From Pantoea sp. Eser (lineage in GTDB: Bacteria > Pseudomonadota > Gammaproteobacteria > Enterobacterales > Enterobacteriaceae), in the NCBI GenBank assembly GCA_009830035.1, contig SZZY01000002.1, positions 62,001 through 126,000 of the forward strand: 64,000 nucleotides of DNA, read 5' to 3'. The notes beneath the pieces are model-generated. The model was not told where the DNA came from. It made no database searches and saw only the letters and a list, made by a program, of their open reading frames with translations. Of the stretch, positions 51,679 to 61,597 are shown piece by piece. The stretch's first letter is position 1; each line of letters begins with the position of its first letter. The position numbers and the translations under genes are program-made.

Positions 51679-52326
51679 GTGAACCCTGCGCTATTAGATT
51701 TATCAGGCTATATAAAATTTTTTGTCGGGCTTTTTGCACTGGTCAATCCGGTAGGCATTATTCCGGTGTTTATCAGCATGACCCGCTATCAGGGTGTTGC
51801 CGAGCGTAATAAAACCAATCTGACGGCTAACCTCGCGGTCGCCATCATTTTGTGGACCTCACTGTTTCTCGGTGATGCGATTCTGCATATTTTTGGCATT
51901 TCTATTGACTCATTCCGCATTGCCGGGGGGGTTCTGGTGGTGACCATCGCGATGTCGATGATCAGCGGTAAGCTGGGCGAAGATAAGCAGAACAAACAGG
52001 AAAAACCAGAGACCGCGATTCGTGAAAGCGTTGGGGTGGTACCGCTGGCACTGCCGTTAATGGCCGGACCGGGTGCCATCAGTTCGACCATTGTCTGGAG
52101 CACGCGCTATCACAGCTGGGTCAATCTGCTGGGATTTAGCCTGGCGATTGCGCTTTTTGCCTTCTGCTGCTGGCTGTTGTTTCGGGCCGCGCCATTAATG
52201 GTGCGGGTGTTAGGCCAGACCGGCATTAACGTCATCACCCGTATTATGGGGCTGTTGCTGATGGCGTTGGGTATTGAGTTTGTGGTGACCGGAATGAAAT
52301 CAATTTTCCCGGGCTTACTCAATTAA
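51679..52326 (+). CDS. ychE: YchE, MarC-family inner-membrane protein
   Basis: A 215-residue protein with about six membrane helices, no known substrate; MarC relatives were once linked to antibiotic resistance. Landmarks are FVGLFALVNPVGIIPVFISMT, ILWTSLFLGDAILHIFGISIDSFRIAGGVLVVTIAMSMISG and VGVVPLALPLMAGPGAIS. E. coli YchE also has 215 residues and also lies between adhE and oppA. Intact, unlike both of its neighbours. Confidence 0.94.
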   Translation: MNPALLDLSGYIKFFVGLFALVNPVGIIPVFISMTRYQGVAERNKTNLTANLAVAIILWTSLFLGDAILHIFGISIDSFRIAGGVLVVTIAMSMISGKLGEDKQNKQEKPETAIRESVGVVPLALPLMAGPGAISSTIVWSTRYHSWVNLLGFSLAIALFAFCCWLLFRAAPLMVRVLGQTGINVITRIMGLLLMALGIEFVVTGMKSIFPGLLN

Positions 52327-52903
52327 TGACCTGACTTAATTCAGTGGTCGAAGCGAAGTTGTGAATCATAATGGTGCAAAGCCCTGAAATATTGCACCAT
52401 AAAAATGAAATTATTCATCCCGCTTAATAGATTAAGCGGGTTATTACTTTCGTTACTGCCGGCCGGAATTTGCCAGTTTTTAGTCGCAGCAATGTCACAA
52501 TTTTCACATGATAATCTGCTTTCTTATTCGCTCTTAGCCTGACAAATCGCGCCCCTGTTTACGGCGGGCGCGCTTTCATCGCGTCTGATGACGCATCCCC
52601 GGCATAATTGCCAAAAAGTGTTTTTATCCCGCCGCTGGCCATAGAAAAAGTCCGTTTTTATTTAAAATCGCTATTTTTCATATCGATAAGATATTTTCAG
52701 GACAAAAATTAACACTTCCGCTGCCTGACTTTTCATGATGAAAGAGAATTAGTTAACATTTTAGCTATTTTGCTTTGGCGTCCTTCCGCTGCTTCTGATA
52801 ATTTTTTTTGGCGCAACGTAAAATTTTTTCTCCGACAGTCCAAAGTGAGAACGCTTTTTGCTTAAGCCTATCGGGATACTTAATAAAAGGTTGGCGCTTT
52901 CGC
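52327..52903. other. 577-base leader region before oppA
   Basis: Strongly AT-rich from about 52620 to 52760, the likely oppA promoter and long 5' UTR. E. coli oppA is a target of the small RNA GcvB. I did not identify a GcvB pairing site with confidence. No protein gene is supported; the open frame starting at 52808 simply extends oppA upstream. Confidence 0.5.
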
Positions 52904-54536
52904 ATGACTGGGATGAAAAACTTGCAGCAACAACGGTGTAAAATCGCATTAAGTCTGTTAATCGCCTTTTCACTGGCCTATGGCGCCACGGTGCCAGCCG
53001 GGACGATTCTGGCCCCGCAGCAGCAAATCGTCATTAATAACTGCACCGAGGTGGCGTCCCTCGATCCACATAAAGTCGAAGGCGTGCCAGAATCGAATAT
53101 TGTTCTTAATCTGCTTGATGGCCTGGTTAACACCGATAACAGCGGCAAAGTGGTGCCCGGCGTGGCTGGGAGCTGGCAAAACCAGCAGGGCACCCAGTGG
53201 ACCTTTACCCTGCGGGATGACGCAAAATGGAGCAACGGCGAACCGGTAACCGCCGATGATTTCGTTTATAGCTGGCGTCGGCTGGCCGATCCCGTGACGG
53301 TTTCTCCTTATTCGAGCTATCTGCAGGCTGCCCATTTCGCCAATATTGACGCCATTCTGGCCGGTAAAATGTCGCCCGATCGGCTCGGTGTGAAGGCGCT
53401 GGATGCCCATCATCTGCAAATCACCCTGAGTGAACCGGTGCCTTATCTGGTCGCCATGCTGGCGCATACCGCGATGAAGCCGGTTTATGCCCCGGCGATC
53501 AAACAGTGGGGCTAAGCCTGGACCCGCCCGGGCACTACGTCGGCAACGGTGCGTATACGCTGAGCGACTGGGTGGTCAATGAAAAAATCGTCTTGCAGCG
53601 CAATCCCCACTACTGGGATAACAGCCATACGGTGATTGAGCAGGGTACTTTCCTGCCGATCGCCTCTGAGAACAGCGATATTAATCTCTATCGCAGCGGC
53701 GGCACCGACATCATCAACAGCGCAATCCCGCCAGAAATGTTCGGCAAACTGCGCAAAGAGCTGGGCGAGCACGTCAAAGTCAGTCCGCTGCTCTGCACTT
53801 TCTATTATGAAATTAATAATAAAAAGCCGCCGTTTACCGACCCGCGCGTACGCGCTGCGATCAAGATGACCCTCGACCGTGAGGTGATTGCCAACAAGAT
53901 CATGGGGCAGGGACAGATTCCGGCCTATAGCCTGACGCCACCGTTTACCGCCGGGATCAATTTAACCCCACCGGCGTGGTTCAGACAGACCCAGACGCAG
54001 CGCAATCAGGCGGCGAAAAAGTTACTGGCAGAGGCGGGATTTGATGCCAGCCATCCGTTAACCTTCACGCTGCTCTATAACATCTCCGATCAGAATAAAC
54101 GCCAGGCCATCGCGGCGGCGTCAATGTGGCAGAAGAACCTCGGTGCGAAGGTGACGTTACAAACCAGGAGTGGAAAACCTTCCTCGACACCCGTAATCAG
54201 GGCAACTTTGACGTTTCGCGCGCCGCCTGGTGTGCTGACTATAACGAACCGACGTCGTTCCTGAACATCATGCTGTCGAACAGCAGCAGTAACACCTCGC
54301 ATTATAAGAGCGAGGCATTCGATCAGGTACTACGTGATGCAATCAAAGCGCCGGACGACAAAGCCCGTACCGCCGATTACCAGCGTGCCGAGCAGATTCT
54401 GGATAAAGACAGCACCATCGTCCCGGTCTACTACTACGTTAACGCGCGTCTGGTGAAACCTTACGTTGGCGGTTATACCGGCAAAGATCCGCTGGATAAA
54501 TCGCAGGATAAGAACTTCTACATCATTAAACACTAA
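52904..54536 (+). pseudogene. oppA: oppA, oligopeptide-binding protein, three lesions
   Basis: OppA is the periplasmic peptide-binding subunit of Opp. A signal peptide is followed by NNCTEVASLDPHKVEGVPESN and WTFTLRDDAKWSNGEPVTADDFVYSW, the SBP family-5 signature. TAA at 53513-53515 replaces a residue in KQWG-x-AWTRPG. A C is missing near 53533 and an A near 54161 (VTLQNQEWKTF). Adding two bases gives 544 residues, against 543 in E. coli. The C-terminus, GGYTGKDPLDKSQDKNFYIIKH, is normal. Start taken at ATG 52904; 52913 is also possible. A strong terminator-attenuator follows, as is usual between oppA and oppB. Confidence 0.92.
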
Positions 54537-54556
54537 TAGCACACAGGCTATCGACA

Positions 54557-54587
54557 GCGGCGGCGCGTCTGCGCCGCCTTTACGTTT
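54557..54587 (+). terminator. attenuator/terminator between oppA and oppB
   Basis: GGCGGCGC and GCGCCGCC pair around GTCT, then TTTACGTTTT. This would lower oppBCDF expression relative to oppA. Confidence 0.75.
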
Positions 54588-54627
54588 TATTTATTTGTTG
54601 TGAAGCAACAGCCTGGTAGGTACGGTA

Positions 54628-55533
54628 ATGTTAAAATTCATCCTGCGTCGCTTGCTTGAAGCGGTCCCGACGCTGTTCTTCCTGATTACCGTCTCCTTTT
54701 TTATGATGCGACTGGCACCCGGCAGTCCCTTTACCGGCGAGCGCACCCTGGCGCCGGAAGTCATGGCCAACATTGAGGCGAAATATCACCTCAACGATCC
54801 TATTGGTAAGGAGTAGTCGATTACCTGGTGCAGCTGGCGCACGGCGATTTCGGCCCCTCATTTAAATACAAAGATTATTCGGTTAACTATCTGGTTGCCC
54901 ATGCGTTTCCGGTCTCGGCCAAACTCGGGCTGGCCGCCTTTCTGCTGGCGGTGGTGCTCGGGGTTGCTGCCGGGGTCATCGCCGCGCTTAAACAGAACAG
55001 TCTGTGGGATTTCGCGGTGATGGGGGTGGCAATGACCGGCGTGGTGATACCGAGTTTCGTGGTCGCGCCGCTGCTGGTTCTGGTATTCGCCATCACGCTG
55101 AAATGGCTACCCGGTGGTGGCTGGAATGGCGGACAGTGGAACTACATGCTGTGCTGCCGATGGTGGCGCTGTCGCTGGCCTATATCGCCAGCATCGCGCG
55201 TATCACCCGCGGATCGATGATTGAAGTGATGCACTCCAACTTTATCCGTACCGCGCGTGCCAAAGGGCTGCCGCTGCGCCACGCACTGAAGCCGGCGCTG
55301 CTGCCGGTGATCTCCTGTATGGGTCCGGCGTTTGTCGGCATCATCACCGGCTCGATGGTGATTGAGTCGATCTACGGCCTGCCGGGTATCAGTCAGCTGT
55401 TTGTTAACGGCGCACTGAACCGTGACTACTCGCTGGTGATGAGCCTGACCATTCTGGTGGGTTTTTAACCATTCTGTTTAACGTGGTTGTTGACGTGCTG
55501 TATGCCGTTATCGATCCGAAAATTCGTTACTGA
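54628..55533 (+). pseudogene. oppB: oppB, oligopeptide permease, four lesions
   Basis: OppB is one of two Opp inner-membrane channel subunits. The start MLKFILRRLLEAVPTLFFLITVSFFMMRLAPGSPFTGERTL is normal. A base is missing near 54815, so the frame stops at TAG 54814-54816. Near 55149 two bases (TG) are duplicated after WNYML. At 55274-55279 five residues of the GLP(L/M)RRIILRHALKPALLPV region are missing, consistent with deletion between CTGCGC repeats. A T is missing near 55466, so VG-FLTILFN stops early. Undoing all four gives 306 residues, the E. coli length. Confidence 0.92.
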
Positions 55534-55547
55534 TTGCGGAGTTCGCC

Positions 55548-56435
55548 ATGATGTTAAGTAAGAAAAACAGCGAAGCTCTGGATGCGTTCAGTGAGAAGCT
55601 GGAAGTGGAAGGGCGCAGTCTGTGGCAGGACGCCCGCCGTCGTTTTATTCATAACCGTGCAGCCTCACTCAGCCTGCTGGTGCTGCTGCTGATTACGCTG
55701 TTTGTGATTGTTGCGCCGATGCTGTCGCAGTTCACCTATGACTATACCGATTGGGGCATGATGTCCTCTCCGCCGGATACCACCTCTGGCCACTGGTTCG
55801 GCACCGACTCGTCGGGACGCGATCTGCTGGTGAGGGTAGCGATTGGCGGTCGGATTTCACTGATTGTGGGTGTGGCTTCCGCCTTGATCGCGGTGATCGT
55901 CGGTACCCTGTACGGTTCCGTTGCCGGTTACCTCGGCGGCAAAACCGACTCAGTGATGATGCGTATTCTGGAAATCCTCAACTCGTTCCCGTTTATGTTC
56001 TTCGTCATTCTGCTGGTGACCTTCTTTGGCCGTAATATCCTGCTGATCTTTGCCGCCATCGGCATGGTGTCGTGGCTGGATATGGCGCGTATCGTGCGTG
56101 GACAAACCCTGAGCCTTAAGCGCAAAGAGTTTATTGAAGCCGCTCACGTTGGCGGCGTCTTTGCCTGGAAAATCGTGGTTCGCCACATCGTACCTAACGT
56201 GTTGGGCGTGGTGGTGGTTTACGCCTCGCTGCTGGTGCCCAGCATGATTCTGTTTGAATCTTCCTGAGCTTTCTTGGCCTCGGGACGCAGGAGCCGCTGA
56301 GCAGCTGGGGCGAACTCGATGGAAGTGTCGCCGTGGTTGCTGCTCTATCCGGCTGGCTTTCTGGTGGTCACGCTGTTCTGTTTCAACTTTATCGGCGATG
56401 GCCTGCGTGATGCCCTCGACCCAGAAGATCGTTAA
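55548..56435 (+). pseudogene. oppC: oppC, oligopeptide permease, two lesions
   Basis: OppC is the second Opp channel subunit. Residues 1-239 are intact, including the GTDSSGRDLLVRVAIGGRISL loop and the coupling EAA loop FIEAAHVGGVFAWKIVVRHIVPNVL. A T is missing near 56265, so SFLSFLGL reads SS-stop. Twenty bases are missing at 56306-56312, consistent with deletion between TGGGGCG repeats, removing ALLSDGA after SSWG. Restoring both gives 302 residues, as in E. coli. The stop at 56433 precedes the oppD RBS (AAGGAG). Confidence 0.92.
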
Positions 56436-56446
56436 GGAGTTTCCCG

Positions 56447-57462
56447 ATGACTATTCATGAATTCCAGCCAGCAATGGCGGCCCGCGCGGGATAGCGAACA
56501 CAGTTACTGCAGGTGAAGGATTTGCGCGTCACCTTCGGCACTCACGACGGCGATGTGACGGCCGTCAACGATCTTAACTTTTCGCTGCGCGCCGGTGAGA
56601 CGCTGGGTATTGTCGGCGAATCCGGTTCCGGCAAATCACAGACCGCCTTCGCCCTGATGGGGCTGCTGGCGAACAACAGCCGTATCGGCGGCTCGGCACT
56701 GTTCAACGGCAAGGAGATCCTTAAACTGCCCGAGCACCAGCTTAACCGGCTGCGCGCCGAGCAGATTGCCATGATCTTCCAGGACCCGATGACCTCGCTC
56801 AATCCCTGCATGCGGGTCGGCGAGCAGTTAATGGAAGTGCTGAAGCTGCATAAGGGCATGAACAGCGCTCAGGCCTTCGAAGAGTCGGTCAGAATGCTGG
56901 ACGCGGTGAAAATGCCCGAAGCACGCAAGCGGATGAGAATGTATCCGCATGAGTTCTCTGGCGGGATGCGTCAGCGTGTGATGATCGCCATAGCGCTGCT
57001 GTGCCGGCCAAAACTGCTGATTGCTGATGAGCCGACCACGGCGCTCGACGTGACGGTGCAGGCGCAAATCATGATGCTACTTAACGATCTCAAACGCGAG
57101 TTCAACACCGCTATGATCATGATCACCCACGATCTTGGCGTCGTCGCCGGGATCTGCGACAAAGCTCTGGTGATGTATGCCGGACGCACTATGGAATATG
57201 GCCGCGCCTGTGACGTTTTCTATCAGCCGGCGCACCCGTATTCAATCGGCCTGCTGAATGCTGTGCCGCGTCTGGATGCCGAAGGCGAGAGCCTGACCAC
57301 CATTCCCGGCAATCCGCCTAACCTGCTGCGTCTGCCGGCGGGCTGCCCGTTCCAGCCGCGTTGTCCACATACGATGGATATCTGTGCCAAAGCGCCGCCG
57401 CTGGAACCGTTCGGGGCGGGCGTTTACGTGCCTGCTTTAAGCCGGTGGAAGAATCAGTATGA
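56447..57462 (+). pseudogene. oppD: oppD, Opp ATPase, nonsense and frameshift
   Basis: OppD is one of two Opp ATPases. TAG at 56492-56494 ends the frame after 15 codons; an internal GTG or ATG start near 56513 could still translate the rest. The body is normal, with Walker A GIVGESGSGKSQTAFA, signature FSGGMRQRVMIAIAL, Walker B LLIADEPTTALDV and the C-terminal Cys motif GCPFQPRCPHTMDICAKAPP. A G is missing near 57421, shifting the last RLRACFKPVEESV. With it restored, the product is 338 residues and its TGA overlaps the oppF ATG. Two lesions. Confidence 0.88.
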
Positions 57463-58358
57463 GCGCCGTAGCCGAAAAAAGAGTGTTACTGGAAATCGCC
57501 GACCTCAAGGTACATTTCGACATCAAAGATGGCAAGCAGTGGTTCTGGCAGCCGTCAAAGACCCTGAAAGCGGTGGATGGCGTCAGCCTGCGCCTGTACG
57601 AAGGGGAGACGCTGGGCGTGGTCGGCGAGTCGGGCTGCGGTAAATCGACGCTGGCCCGGGCGATTATCGGCCTGGTTAAAGCCACCGAAGGTCGGGTGGC
57701 GTGGCTGGGGCGCGCTCTGCTGGGGCAGAGCGAAGAAGAGTGGCGCAAGGCGCGCAGCGACATCCAGATGATCTTTCAGGACCCGCTGGCTTCGCTCAAT
57801 CCGCGTATGACCATCGGCGATATCATTGCGGAACCGCTGCGCACTTATCATCCAAAAATGGCGCGTCAGGAAGTTAAAGATCGCGTCAAAAATATGACGA
57901 TGAAGGTCGGTCTGCTGCCGAACCTGATCAACCGCTATCCGCATGAGTTCTCCGGCGGCCAGTGCCAGCGTATCGGTATCGCGCGTGCGCTGATCCTCGA
58001 GCCTAAGCTGATTATCTGTGATGAACCGGTGTCCGCCCTTGACGTCTCGATTCAGGCGCAGGTGGTGAATCTGTTGCAGCAGTTGCAGCGCGAGATGGGA
58101 CTGTCGCTGATCTTTATCGCCCACGATCTGGCGGTGGTGAAACACATCTCCGATCGGGTGCTGTTGATGTATCTCGGTCATGCGGTCGAGCTGGGCACCT
58201 ACAGCGAGGTCTACAGCAATCCGCAGCATCCTTACACCAAAGCATTGATGTCAGCGGTGCCGATTCCCGATCCGGATCTGGTAAAGAGTAAGCAGATTCA
58301 GCTGCTGGAAGGCAGTTTCCGCCATTCGGTCTCCTGTCTGAAGGTCGATCCGTTATAA
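57459..58358 (+). pseudogene. oppF: oppF, Opp ATPase lacking the C-terminal Cys motif
   Basis: OppF is the second Opp ATPase. This copy is in frame for 299 residues and has Walker A VVGESGCGKSTLARA, FSGGQCQRIGIARALIL and LIICDEPVSALDVS. It lacks about 34 residues near the end. E. coli has LLEG-([31 protein letters not shown])-LEGSFRHSVSCLKVDPL; here LLEG joins directly to SFRHSVS at 58305-58313. The join fits deletion between two CTGGAAGGC copies. The lost part holds the conserved Cys cluster. The ATPase core may still fold. Its partners are broken, so I list it as decayed. Confidence 0.85.
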
Positions 58359-58361
58359 TGC

Positions 58362-58393
58362 AAAACGCCGGGCAGTGGCCCGGCGTTTTTTTA
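58362..58393. terminator. terminator after opp operon and yciU
   Basis: AACGCCGGGC and GCCCGGCGTT pair perfectly around AGTG, then T7, between convergent oppF and yciU. Confidence 0.9.
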
Positions 58394-58405
58394 TCGCGGC
58401 GACGG

Positions 58406-58729
58406 CTATTCACGCCACAGGATATGACACAGCTTGTGGTCTTTTTCACGGCACAGCAGTACGCGTGCAAAGACGTCGGTAATCGGTTCACCATCCGCTT
58501 CACCCAGCCCAATCAACACTTCCGCGAAAAAGTCAGGATTCAGATCGAAATCAACATGTTCCTGCCAGTCATCAGAAGGATCGAACAGCTCAGCGCCGCC
58601 GCGTTCTTCGAACTGCAGATTAAAAAGGATGATGTCTGCCGGATCGAGATTATCGCCTGCCAGCTCGAGAAAAATATCGTAAGCCTGTTCCAGCGTTTTG
58701 TCTTCAGTAAGGCGATTATTTAAATCCAT
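58406..58729 (-). CDS. yciU: YciU, DNA-mimic-like acidic protein (DUF440)
   Basis: A 107-residue, strongly acidic protein with the DUF440 pattern: [75 protein letters not shown]. Structural relatives (H. influenzae HI1450) have been called possible double-stranded DNA mimics. The E. coli position between oppF and cls is kept. ATG 58729 gives [11 protein letters not shown]. coli may begin two residues earlier. Intact. Confidence 0.94.
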   Translation of the reverse strand: MDLNNRLTEDKTLEQAYDIFLELAGDNLDPADIILFNLQFEERGGAELFDPSDDWQEHVDFDLNPDFFAEVLIGLGEADGEPITDVFARVLLCREKDHKLCHILWRE

Positions 58730-58775
58730 GGTCTGTCCTGTCTGCCCTGCGGGCGTTTACACAATTTGGCTCGTT

Positions 58776-60236
58776 TTACAGTAAAGGACTAAAGAAGTAA
58801 AACAGTCGTTCGACGATGCGTTGCCACCAGGCACGTTTTGACCAGCGTTTACCGTCCAGCAGGCGTGAGCGGGCAATATAGTCATCCTGCACGCATGCCA
58901 GATCGCTGCCAAATCCGGCATCGTCTACCACCAGTGTAATCTCAAAATTGAGCCACAGGCTGCGCATATCAAGATTTACCGTGCCGACCAGGCTGAGCTG
59001 TCCATCAACCAGAACGCTTTTGGTATGCAGCAGACCATCTTCAAACTGGTAAATTTTAACGCCCGACTCCAGCAGCTCACTGAAGAACGCCCGGCTGGCC
59101 CAGCCCACCAGCAGTGAATCGTTATGGTGCGGGACAATAATGCTGACATTCACGCCGCGCCGCGCCGCGGTGCAGATGGCATGCAGCAGATCGTCGCTTG
59201 GCACGAAGTAGGGCGTAGTCATGATCAGCTGTTCACGTGCGGAATAGACCGCCGTCAGCAGCGCCTGATGGATCATATCTTCCGGGAAGCCGGGACCCGA
59301 GGCGATAACCTGCACCGTATGGCCGCTCTCCTGCTCAAACGGCATGATATTTCGGTCGGGCGGCGGCGGCAGAATGCGTTTACCGGTTTCAATCTCCCAG
59401 TCGCAGCTGAAGACTATCCCCATCGTGGTTGCCACCGGACCCTCCATCCGCGCCATCAGATCGATCCATTGCCCGACGCCGGCGTTCTGCTTGAAGAAGC
59501 GCGGATCCACCAGATTCATGCTGCCGGTGTAGGCAATATAGTTATCGATTAACACGATTTTTCGGTGCTGACGCAGGTCCATCCGGCGCAGGAAAACGCG
59601 CAGCAGGCTGACCTGCAACGCTTCCACCACATCAATACCGGCATTGCGCATCATGCCCACCCATGGGCTGCGGAAAAAGGTGACGCTGCCGGCCGAGTCG
59701 AGCAGCAAACGGCAATGTACGCCGCGACGTGATGCCGCCATCAGCGACTCCGCCACTTCATCTGCCAATCCGCCAGGATGCCAGATATAGAACACCATTT
59801 CGATATTGTGACGCGCCAGCTGGATGTCACGGATCAGCGCCTGCATTACATCATCCGAGCTGGTGAGCAGTTGCAGCTGGTTGCCTTTGACGCCAGCGAT
59901 GCCCTGACGGTGATGACAAAGCTCGAACAGCGAGCGCGCAACGTCGCTGTGTTCGGTGGCGAAGATTTCACGGCACTGCTTCAGATCGTTCAGCCAGCGC
60001 GCCGTCGATGGCCACATGGTGCGGGCGCGTTCTGCACGCCGTTTACCCAAGTGCAGTTCGCCAAAGGAGAGGTAGGCGATAATACCCACCAGCGGCAGAA
60101 TATAGATAATCAGCAGCCAGGCCATCGCCGAGGTAACGGCGCGGCGCTTCATCAGTATTCGCAGGGTGACACCGGCGATCAGCAGCCAGTAGCCAAACAG
60201 CAGCATCCAACTGATCAGGGTGTAAAAAGTGGTCAT
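58776..60236 (-). CDS. clsA: ClsA, cardiolipin synthase
   Basis: ClsA joins two phosphatidylglycerols to make cardiolipin at the inner membrane. The 486-residue product has two N-terminal membrane helices (residues about 3-25 and 35-58) and two phospholipase-D HKD motifs: [21 protein letters not shown] and [24 protein letters not shown]. coli ClsA also has 486 residues. It is divergent from yciY and follows yciU as in E. coli. Intact. Confidence 0.97.
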   Translation of the reverse strand: MTTFYTLISWMLLFGYWLLIAGVTLRILMKRRAVTSAMAWLLIIYILPLVGIIAYLSFGELHLGKRRAERARTMWPSTARWLNDLKQCREIFATEHSDVARSLFELCHHRQGIAGVKGNQLQLLTSSDDVMQALIRDIQLARHNIEMVFYIWHPGGLADEVAESLMAASRRGVHCRLLLDSAGSVTFFRSPWVGMMRNAGIDVVEALQVSLLRVFLRRMDLRQHRKIVLIDNYIAYTGSMNLVDPRFFKQNAGVGQWIDLMARMEGPVATTMGIVFSCDWEIETGKRILPPPPDRNIMPFEQESGHTVQVIASGPGFPEDMIHQALLTAVYSAREQLIMTTPYFVPSDDLLHAICTAARRGVNVSIIVPHHNDSLLVGWASRAFFSELLESGVKIYQFEDGLLHTKSVLVDGQLSLVGTVNLDMRSLWLNFEITLVVDDAGFGSDLACVQDDYIARSRLLDGKRWSKRAWWQRIVERLFYFFSPLL

Positions 60237-60380
60237 TAAGTGGACATCCCGTTCGCGCTTTCGTCTGGCAAGTTTACGTGCTGTTAAGGGTCAGCGAAAC
60301 CCCCTCTGCAGATCCGATTTGGCATTGGCGATAAGATCTTTATAATACGTGCGCGTGAATTCGATGTAAGGGAGGAAGTG

Positions 60381-60626
60381 ATGAGACGAAGCAGAAATGA
60401 AGTGGCGCGTTGGCGAATGTTACGTCAGGTGGTGCACCGCCGCCGTTCACGCTGGCTGGAAGGGCAGTCACGCCGTTATAAACGTATCCACAGCATTCGC
60501 CATCAGCTGGCACAGCAGCAACGTCGCTCCATTCTGTCTGTTTATTACGCAAAATATGTAATCGTCGTCGCCGGTTCTGACCGTTCAGGCGTGAGCCGGA
60601 CAGCCGGACGGGGGATGACGCCCTAG
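60381..60626 (+). CDS. yciY: YciY, small basic protein, C-terminally extended
   Basis: The first 49 residues, MRRSRNEVARWRMLRQVVHRRRSRWLEGQSRRYKRIHSIRHQ, match E. coli YciY (57 residues, KRSRTEVGRWRMQRQASRRKSRWLEGQSRR), a tiny very basic protein of unknown role. Here the frame runs to 81 residues and ends at CCCTAG. The added tail (AKYVIVVAGSDRSG...) does not resemble YciY, so the true stop may have been lost or shifted near 60530. ATG 60381 is used; a GTG sits one codon before. Divergent from clsA. Confidence 0.75.
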   Translation: MRRSRNEVARWRMLRQVVHRRRSRWLEGQSRRYKRIHSIRHQLAQQQRRSILSVYYAKYVIVVAGSDRSGVSRTAGRGMTP

Positions 60627-60652
60627 CGAACGCCCGCCTGGGCGATGCCGGC

Positions 60653-60975
60653 TCAGGCTTCGAAAAAGCCCATCTCCGCCATAAAGTGGCGCGCCTGCAG
60701 ATGCTCCTGTTGCGACGCGCCGCGATCCTTCACTTCACACATCAGGCAATCGGTCGGGCTGCCCACGTCCATCGGACGTCGGTAACCGGCACGGTCATAC
60801 CATTCAAAAGACCACTTATCTGTTTTGCGATGATAATAAATGGTTAACCAGGCAGAGCAATTTGCCGGGGGTAGCCGCTCAGCACTTCTGTTTTCGGATT
60901 GGAAATGGCCTGCATCCGGGATAACAGCTGATCGAAGAGAGTTAAGGCGCCCTGAATATTATATGTTTTATGCAT
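60653..60975 (-). pseudogene. unrecognised small protein, frameshifted
   Basis: ATG 60975 opens 34 family-like codons (MHKTYNIQGALTLFDQLLSRMQAI, then SNPKTEVLSG). The frame fails near 60893. Another frame gives a credible remainder: WLTIYYHRKTDKWSFEWYDRAGYRRPMD, then DCLMCEVKDRG and HFMAEMGFFEA, stopping at 60653. Total length is one base short of a multiple of three, so a single deletion explains the break. Cys, Trp and Tyr content looks like a folded cytoplasmic protein of about 107 residues. I do not recognise the family. It replaces kch, which lies here in E. coli. Confidence 0.6.
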
Positions 60976-61354
60976 AATGAGCCTGCGACTGTGCTGTAGC
61001 GTCCATTCTGAGCTTCAGAGTGTAATAAAGAAGTCATAAATGTAGACAGCGATAGGCAATAATTCCTGTCTAGGGTAAAAAAAATTGCTCAAAACGCGGT
61101 TTTTACACTGTCGGTGTCAAGTGAGACCTGTAGTTCGCGGATTGTACGTGGGTTATGTGCTCATTGCGCTGGCGAAGCCTCTCCTGGCGGGTACGGCAAA
61201 TTCTGTACAACTTTACAATCACGCAAGTGACTGTTTGATAGCCATTTATTTGTTTGATTGCTGTTTCAGTGCAAATAACTGTACAACTATATTGGAGTTG
61301 TATAGCTTTACTGCATCGGTTGTAAAAATTAAACGAACTCTATGAGGGTTAACC
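60976..61354. other. 379-base control region before the ycgZ-like gene
   Basis: AT-rich upstream of 61355 with an inverted repeat at 61282-61302 (listed separately). A second copy of the half-site TACAACT is at 61206-61212. The open frame 61085-61345 has biased but unstructured coding (a run of Cys/Phe), starts at TTG without an RBS and covers the operator, so I do not call it a gene. Confidence 0.55.
61282..61302 (+). promoter_or_regulatory. MerR-type inverted repeat before the ycgZ-like gene
   Basis: TACAACT and AGTTGTA (61282-61288, 61296-61302) form a perfect 7-bp inverted repeat with a 7-base spacer. The sequence TATAGC just downstream could be a -10 box. A repeat inside the promoter spacer is the usual MerR-family arrangement. 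In E. coli the MerR-like repressor BluR controls ycgZ, so a BluR/MlrA-type protein is a reasonable guess. Confidence 0.5.
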
Positions 61355-61597
61355 ATGCAAACCAACGTACGAATTCCGGCCTCCATTTCTGATATTTATG
61401 CATATCTCAACAGTGCCGCTCTGCCGTCGCAGCAGGCGATTCTGGGTTCAGTGGTAACCGAGATTATGCGTTCAGGACGCAGTCTCAATCGTAAGGCGAT
61501 CTGTACACGCTTGATTAGCCGCTTACAGGACGTCACCAGTGCGGAAGAAGAGCACCATTACCATGCCCTGATTGGCTTGCTGCTGGATCGTAATTAA
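61355..61597 (+). CDS. ycgZ: YcgZ-like small regulatory protein
   Basis: An 80-residue protein matching E. coli YcgZ (LHTQQETLGEIVTEILKDGRNLSRKSLCAKLLCRLE...YNALIGLLFE). Here it reads LPSQQAILGSVVTEIMRSGRSLNRKAICTRLISRLQ, then HYHALIGLLL. In E. coli ycgZ, ymgA and ariR form a blue-light and cold-responsive operon acting on Rcs signalling, biofilm and colanic acid. GAGGG before ATG 61355 supports the start. Only this member of the operon is here; no ymgA or ariR follow. Intact. Confidence 0.85.
   Translation: MQTNVRIPASISDIYAYLNSAALPSQQAILGSVVTEIMRSGRSLNRKAICTRLISRLQDVTSAEEEHHYHALIGLLLDRN

Noticed and set aside
57555..58229. 224-residue open frame antisense to oppF
   Set aside because: Shadow frame; the sense strand has clear ABC ATPase motifs.
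61085..61345. 86-residue open frame before the ycgZ-like gene
   Set aside because: Starts at TTG with no RBS, spans the apparent promoter and operator, and has no family features.
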